DNA of 64,000 bases from Castor canadensis. Taxonomy: Eukaryota > Chordata > Mammalia > Rodentia > Castoridae. The notes beneath the pieces are model-generated. The model had not been told where the DNA came from. It searched no databases and worked only from the letters and a program-made list of their open reading frames with translations. The position numbers and the translations under genes were made by a program. Where the stretch lies: NCBI RefSeq assembly GCF_047511655.1, contig NC_133391.1, positions 109,219,384 through 109,283,383 on the forward strand, written 5' to 3'. Of the stretch, positions 58,574 to 64,000 are shown one piece after another; within the stretch, counting starts at the first letter, position 1; each line of letters begins with the position of its first letter.

Positions 58574-59430
58574 TAGTTTGAAAACTGTATTTTGCTCTAC
58601 GTGTTTATGAAATATGGTTTTGATTAATAAGTAAGTTGTGTGTTCATTTCTGTGCTTACATTTATATGGTATGTCTAGCATTTAGAGGTGTATACCATAT
58701 GGTTATGCAGGTTGTGTACTGTTCAACATTAGCCTGTGCTATCCAGCCTACAGTGTGTTGTGCAAAGCCAGGTATAGCCCCTCAGGGCACACTGTGCTCC
58801 TGCAGCTCCTGTTGTGTGACAGAGGACATAGTGGTGAACACAGTTTCTACCACATGGAAACTTGCATTGTAGAGTTATGGTGCAGGTATTGAGTTGCACC
58901 TTTAAAATATCCCTAGGACCATGTTAAAATATGAAAATGTTTTCATTTTTTGATGTGTTCCTTCATTATATTGATCATTGAATTTATAACAGTAGCCGTA
59001 TTAATCTGGCCTTACTGAAGAGTAAGAATCTAATAACTAAAGGTCAACCCTTAGTTTAGATTTTGAAAGCTTCACATTTCACTTCAGTAAAAAAGTTTGA
59101 AATCTTTTAAAACTGTGGCATACATGCCTCTTTCTTAGTAAACAGAGCCTACATGACATAATTAAGAATATCCCTCCTTTAACTGTGCTTAAACACAGTT
59201 ATGCTTTTACAGTTTTCTTACTTAAAGATTAAGTAAGTAACCTGCAGTGGTAGTGGCACTTTGTTTAGAATATCTGTTTGCAACAGGAAAAGTGAAAATT
59301 AGCATAGAGTACAAGGTCTTCTTGTACCTGCCCCCACCTGCCTGTCCCTGCTTCTGCTTGTTGATCCTGTCCCTAACTGCCTGTCCCACCCCATGTCTAG
59401 CCAGTCCATTAAGACCAGACCCTCTACATT
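58574..59430. other. Unassigned non-coding DNA
   Basis: Nothing recognised. Confidence 0.4.
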
Positions 59431-59439
59431 CACCCTGAA

Positions 59440-59885
59440 CTACATGCAATCATACTAGCACACCAAGCTCTCTCACAGATCATGTCCTTTGCATGTGACT
59501 TTCTCATAGGCAGTAATATCTCCTCCCCTTCTCTACCATCTTCTCAAACTTCAGGTCCAGCTGAGCAATCACTTTCATGAAATCATTCCTATCCCCTGCC
59601 AGGCTGTGTAAGGTATCTGCCAAGACTGCTGCTTTGCACAGCTCTGGGGGAGGGGGGTTGATGGAGTGGGGAACATTCCATTGCATGCTGGAGGGTCCCC
59701 CTCTTTCTCCAGCAGTATGCCATGTGTGCCTCCATGCACCTGTTCTGTTACCATACAGATTTGCTATGTTGATCCACAGACTATCTTAATGGTAACTATT
59801 CTGAGGCCTGAAGCTGACCATATTTCCACATGTCTGACATAAAGAGGTTGCTCAATAATTATTTGAATAGTGGCTTCATATGTCA
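59440..59885 (+). repeat. L2 LINE 3' end, sense
   Basis: 'TCAAACTTCAGGTCCAGCTG … GAAATCATTCCTATCCCCTG … CCAGGCTGTGTAAGGTATCT' and the end 'GAGGTTGCTCAATAATTATT' follow L2 3' order. Confidence 0.6.
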
Positions 59886-60074
59886 TTACGCATAGTTCAG
59901 GAGCCCCTGATACATGTAATGCTGTGATTCTCCTCCCTGGGTGTCCCCAAATTGTTTACTTAGCCTACATGGTGGACTTTTTCTCTATTTTAATGTCTAC
60001 CCCTCAAGTCATGTCTCCCATTTCCAGTAGCTGGACTGCTGGCTCCTATGTATCCACTAGTACTAAGGAACACT

Positions 60075-60205
60075 ACTCTTTTTCTTCCCTGTCCCTGCTT
60101 TCCCCCACCCCTCCTTTTCATCCTCTTCCTCCTTCAATTCCTCCTTGTCCTATTACTCCTCTTCCTTTGCTTCCTCTTCCACTCCCTCTTCCTCGTTCTT
60201 TCTAG
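60075..60205. repeat. Polypyrimidine (CTTCCT-rich) tract
   Basis: About 130 bp almost wholly C and T on the plus strand. Capable of triplex (H-DNA) structure. The minus strand is purine. Confidence 0.85.
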
Positions 60206-61399
60206 TCTACTTATTTTTCAGCAGTATTTGCTTTGCTTTTAAACAATTGCTTACTAAGAGCACTTTTAAAATCAATGTCTGATGCAGCCATTTGCACATT
60301 TCCCATGCCATTTATATCGTTAGTATTCTCTCAGTCTGTGCAATACCATATGCACTAAAAATTATTTGCAGGTGTGCAATTATGACTACCATCTGAGAGT
60401 GATGGCTGACAGCTATATAAGAGTTGCACAATTTTACCAGTCCCCTTGCTTTCTAGTACTGCATTCTCAGGATTACATTTTATCATTTTGTCATTGAGAT
60501 ATAAATGTATCTGTATACTTGCAAATATTTATAAGGCACGAATATATTCAAAAGTCATTACTACACAATCCTCAACTGTTGTTTGTCTATCATAGATAAG
60601 AATCTTGGTCTTTTGTGTAATTGTTCATGGAATGACCATTACTTCCTATGAAAATTACAGAAAAAATATGGGCAGGTTTTTTTCCTTTTCACTTCGTTCA
60701 TACCCACCCAGGTACCCTGTCACCTGAACATGACCTTCATTAGCATAACTTGAGAGTCTCCATAATATTTCACAGAACTGTGGTCAAATTTGAAATGGAA
60801 AAATAACTTTGGGAACTTTGTATTGGTGATTCTAATGATGGAAATTTAGAGCCAGGTTGACTGGGATGGTCTTTGGAAGGAGTTGGGCTGATAATTTTGT
60901 CATATTTATAATAGTGGAAAACCATGGAGAGTTCTTCTTGGGAAAATACTGCCCATATTTTTATGTACCACATTTATAAGTTTATTTAGCTCTGAGATGA
61001 TAACAAGTCACTGTTGTTTATAAAAGTTGCAATCATAGAGTTATTTACAGTTTACAGTAGTCAGCTCTAATTGAGTATGCTTCAATGACTAAGGTGGGTT
61101 AAATGATATTGGCTTTCAGATGAGCAGGTGCCTCAATTAAAGAAGTTGTAAGTATTATTTCATTTTTAAAATTTAAAAATACTTTGAAAGATCACTAGAA
61201 TTCAAAACTAAATTCAGTATCTTGTATCACAAAAGGCTTACCTGTCATTATTTACCAAGATAATCAGAGAAAATTTTTTTGGCTTTTTGCTATAGAGACA
61301 TGGCCTTTTGGTTTTGTTACTCATAGACCAATGAACTAAATTCCAATGAGATCATGACATAATATGTAGACCGATAGAAAATCTGCTTTAGGTTTTTTG
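60206..61399. other. Unique non-coding DNA
   Basis: Nothing recognised. Confidence 0.45.
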
Positions 61400-61404
61400 A
61401 AGAT

Positions 61405-61485
61405 ATCTTTTTCTTACTGTTGTGATGGGTGGGGGGTACATTGTGGCATTTACAAAAGTTCTTACAATGTTTCAAATATATGTGA
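61405..61485 (-). mobile_element. L1 3'-end fragment, antisense, short
   Basis: 'TACATTGTGGCATTTACAAA … GTTCTTACAATGTTTCAAAT' matches the terminal ~75 bp of the intermediate L1 subfamily. Severely 5'-truncated. Confidence 0.75.
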
Positions 61486-62369
61486 CAACCAAAAGGTGGT
61501 GATTACAAGTCTTTGGGAGAAAGAAGTCTCTGCTGCTGAGGACCATCACTTTAATAGATTTATGTTCTGTCATGGCGGTACAATAAGTTCCTCAGTAAAT
61601 CATAAAACTAGTTTTGTGTAGTCCAAAATCAGGATTGACATATTCTTTTAAGTCTTTATGCATCTTCTCCAAATCTGGTCCCTGTTTAAAATAAATGGAA
61701 GTTACCTTGTTCATGTTGGGTGTCAACTAGGTCTGAATTTTGAAAGGGATACAGTGGTGAGTTTAGTCTTGGATTTTGCATTACTTAGAAAGTGTATTAC
61801 TGCCACACCTGCAATGGCACCAAAGCTGGCTTGCAGATGATTTGCAGTTGTATTTTTAATGTAATGTTTAAGTGACAGCTGTTGAGATTTTGAGCTTTTA
61901 AAGAGATGTTGAAATTGTAAATGAAATCAAGTCTTAAAATATTGTTTTGCTAGCTCAGTTAGAAACACTTTCCAAAGTAATTTAGTTCAGTGATGTTATG
62001 ATCAATTTTCTATCCATATAAAGTGGAGTTCTCTAAAAACCCATTATAGAAGTTTTTGTTCCAAGTTATAAAACCTGTAACTAAGAAGTTTATATTCATT
62101 TAGCTGTGTGCATGTGTGCTAGATTCTGCATTCATTTTTATAACCCACATTTAAAAAGTCATAAAACTTCTCTACTTTATTCTTATTTGCATTATAATAT
62201 GAAAAGGAGAGCTATTTTCCATATTTAAAAGTGAGGAAAAAGAGTAACTTAGAAAGAAAGTTGGTTAATTTTATTTGCTTTACTTGTCTTTAGATTTTTA
62301 TTTGATAGTTAGGAGCAATGAGAAAAGAACCTAAGCTGTTAATAATTTCTTTGATGTTTCTGGGGGAAA
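61486..62369. other. Unique non-coding DNA
   Basis: Nothing recognised. Confidence 0.45.
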
Positions 62370-62374
62370 AAAAG

Positions 62375-62735
62375 CCCTATTTCCTCTACATTGTTGGTTG
62401 TGTGTACAAGGAACTGAACCAAGAGCATTGCACTTGCTAGGCAGGCACTCTATCACTTAAGTTGTATCCCCTGTCCTTTTGCTTCTAAGTTTGTGTTTCA
62501 GACAGGGCCTCACATTAACATGGGCTGGGCCACCCTCAAACTGTGATCTTCCTACCTTTGCCACCCTAGTAGCTGGGACTATAGATGTGTCACACCACAC
62601 CCAGCTTGTTTTTGAGATGGGATCTCACTAACTTTTTCCCAGGCTGACCTGTAACCATAATCCTCCTGTCTCTGTCTCCAAGTAGCTGGGATCACAGTTG
62701 TGTGCTCCCACACCTAACTTTTGTTTTCTGAGGGA
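62375..62735 (-). repeat. B1-B1-ID composite SINE, antisense
   Basis: From left to right: antisense ID (GCACTTGCTAGGCAGGCACT near 62429), antisense B1 (CCCTAGTAGCTGGGACTATA near 62564), and a second antisense B1 (CTCCAAGTAGCTGGGATCAC near 62675). On its own strand it reads B1-B1-ID. It may be a true trimer or a SINE inserted next to another. Confidence 0.8.
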
Positions 62736-63640
62736 ATTACCATTTTAGTCAAAATTACCTTTAGCTTTTGTTCTTATTCTTATAATTTGATCCTTATTCT
62801 AATACCAATACACCATGGTAATAGCATGGTATTTACTATATTAAACTTTAAACTTCAAAGAAATTATGAGTTTCCTGAAAAGTGGAAAAACTGCTATTCT
62901 ATATTGTGAGACATTTGATAGTCTTAAGAATTGTTCATAAGTTTTGATTGTTTTCTTTATATATAATATGAAAATATGAAGTTTTCTTCTGTGTTCTATG
63001 AAGGATGCATAGAATCACAATATAATACTCATATTGGTTGTTGTGTGGTTTAAAATGTCATGTGGGAAAATCAGGGTTATATGGCAACAAAATTAGAGTA
63101 AATCCCCTAAAATAACAGAGGGAAAAATAAGAAATTTATTTCATTTTAATATCATTATCATAAAAGTGTATTACTTAACATAAGTTTACTGACTTCCTCT
63201 GCTAACAACTATTGGGTTGAGAAACAGACTTTTAATAATGGAAGAATGTCCCTGAAAACCTAGAAATCTCAGATAACTGAAAAAATTGTAGGAGGCAGTG
63301 AGAACAAATGCAGATAGCACAGAGGCAGAGCTCACAAGTAGATAGCTCGGAGGTGGAGCAGAATTACTGTAGCAATTTCTACTTCTATTGAGTTCTTTAA
63401 GATCATATTTTATTCATCTGTCATGCCATTTTTTCTCCAACAGATTATGAATTATCCACTACAATTAAACAAACAATATTGGACTATATTAAGAGTCTTG
63501 GTGACTGCTCATGTAAATACATACAAAAAAATATCTTAAGAATGAATGGATGTTTTTGTGTGCACATGCTATCCCACCCTGTGATGTAATGCATAGTGGT
63601 ATGCAAAAGTCATTAAGAATACATAATGACAATAAAGTCC
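62736..63640. other. Unique non-coding DNA
   Basis: Nothing recognised. A partial internal repeat of AGATAGC(A/T)C(A/G)GAGG(C/T)(A/G)GAGC occurs at 63313 and 63341. Confidence 0.4.
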
Positions 63641-63654
63641 ATTTTTACTTTAGT

Positions 63655-63995
63655 TCCAACTTCCAGTGGATCCTTGGTATCTGGAAGCATTTGGTTCCAA
63701 GGAGATTATCATAGAGGAAAAAACCATGAATGCTCCAGATGCATAGGGTTCAGTGCTGTGCTGTGGATGTTTGATTTCTTTTTCCCATATTCTAAAGATA
63801 TGCCACCTTGAAACAAATGTAAAATTTTGCATTTAGCACTTAAATTAAGCACATTATGTGCCCTTTTCATCTTGGAAGATTATCATAACTTTTACCTTGA
63901 TTTTTGGGAGGCATATTTTCACAAATCTCAGCGGGCCACACAACTTGAACACAATTTACAGTAACTCGGGATTAACTAAGAGCCTCTCCATACCA
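63655..63995 (+). mobile_element. Tigger/MER-type DNA transposon relic, partial
   Basis: 'CCTTGGTATCTGGAAGCATT', 'TGGTTCCAAGGAGATTATCA' and 'AATGCTCCAGATGCATAGGG' resemble the inverted-repeat region of Tigger elements; later 'GCATTTAGCACTTAAATTAA' and 'ACTTTTACCTTGATTTTTGG' also fit. It probably continues beyond the window. Confidence 0.5.
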
Positions 63996-64000
63996 ACTGA

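Noticed and set aside
59870..60205. 111-codon plus-strand frame ending in a Pro/Leu-rich tail
   Set aside because: The tail is the polypyrimidine tract and the rest has no motif.
1..64000. Bacterial or phage features, CRISPR arrays, operons, tRNA or rRNA genes
   Set aside because: The window is a mammalian nuclear region. The tRNA-like boxes found all belong to ID SINEs with A-tails.

Overview
This is a mammalian, almost certainly rodent, nuclear window with no host protein-coding gene that I can support. It is AT-rich and non-coding, with a heavy load of interspersed repeats. The diagnostic content is LINE-1 (L1) of several ages, tRNA-derived ID-like SINEs, 7SL-derived B1 SINEs, and composites in which a B1 unit is followed by an ID unit. 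No B2 or B4 SINEs were seen, so mouse, rat or hamster is unlikely. The B1/ID composites and the ID sequence variant suggest a squirrel-related or beaver-like (Castorimorpha) lineage. I lean to beaver-like, but the sequence alone does not prove it.

Layout. 1-5.0 kb: unique sequence with one SINE composite and a MIR. 5.0-7.4 kb: an old L1/HAL1-type ORF1 region, broken by a local inverted duplication and by three L1 3'-end fragments. 7.66-7.74 kb: a 46-bp L1 insertion with perfect target-site duplications (TSDs). 7.94-13.46 kb: the dominant feature, a young L1 with an intact 5' end, perfect 15-bp TSDs, a shortened ORF1, and a nearly intact ORF2 broken by a single 14-bp insertion. 13.6-18.9 kb: an ID SINE, another young L1 3' end, a MIR and unique DNA. 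19.0-20.95 kb: a 2-kb antisense L1. 20.95-27.2 kb: mostly unique, with two SINEs and a TA/TG microsatellite. 27.4-29.2 kb: the only CpG-rich stretch, a candidate promoter or regulatory island with no assignable gene. 29.2-35.5 kb: unique DNA with a CTCF-like site. 35.5-43.1 kb: a dense mosaic of L1, ID, B1, a MITE-like relic, a MaLR LTR and HAL1. 43.1-45.8 kb: unique. 45.8-52.7 kb: a sense and an antisense ancient L1, the antisense one a nest for three younger L1 fragments, followed by a B1+ID composite. 52.7-58.1 kb: repeat-poor DNA that could hold conserved non-coding elements. 58.1-64 kb: a Tigger-derived element that still holds a piece of transposase reading frame, an L2, a pyrimidine tract, a large SINE composite and a second Tigger-like relic.

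The genes do not form a host system. The functional logic is that of retrotransposition: ORF1p (RNA chaperone) and ORF2p (endonuclease plus reverse transcriptase) copy L1 RNA, and also SINE RNA, into TT|AAAA-type sites. The most notable observations are: (i) the young L1 looks like a copy of an internally shortened, possibly spliced, L1 RNA; (ii) two local templated duplications occur inside old L1 sequence, one inverted and one direct; (iii) a 46-bp L1 insertion lies next to the full element; (iv) there are two CTCF-like motifs in the same orientation. I found no evidence of a previously undescribed multi-gene system.
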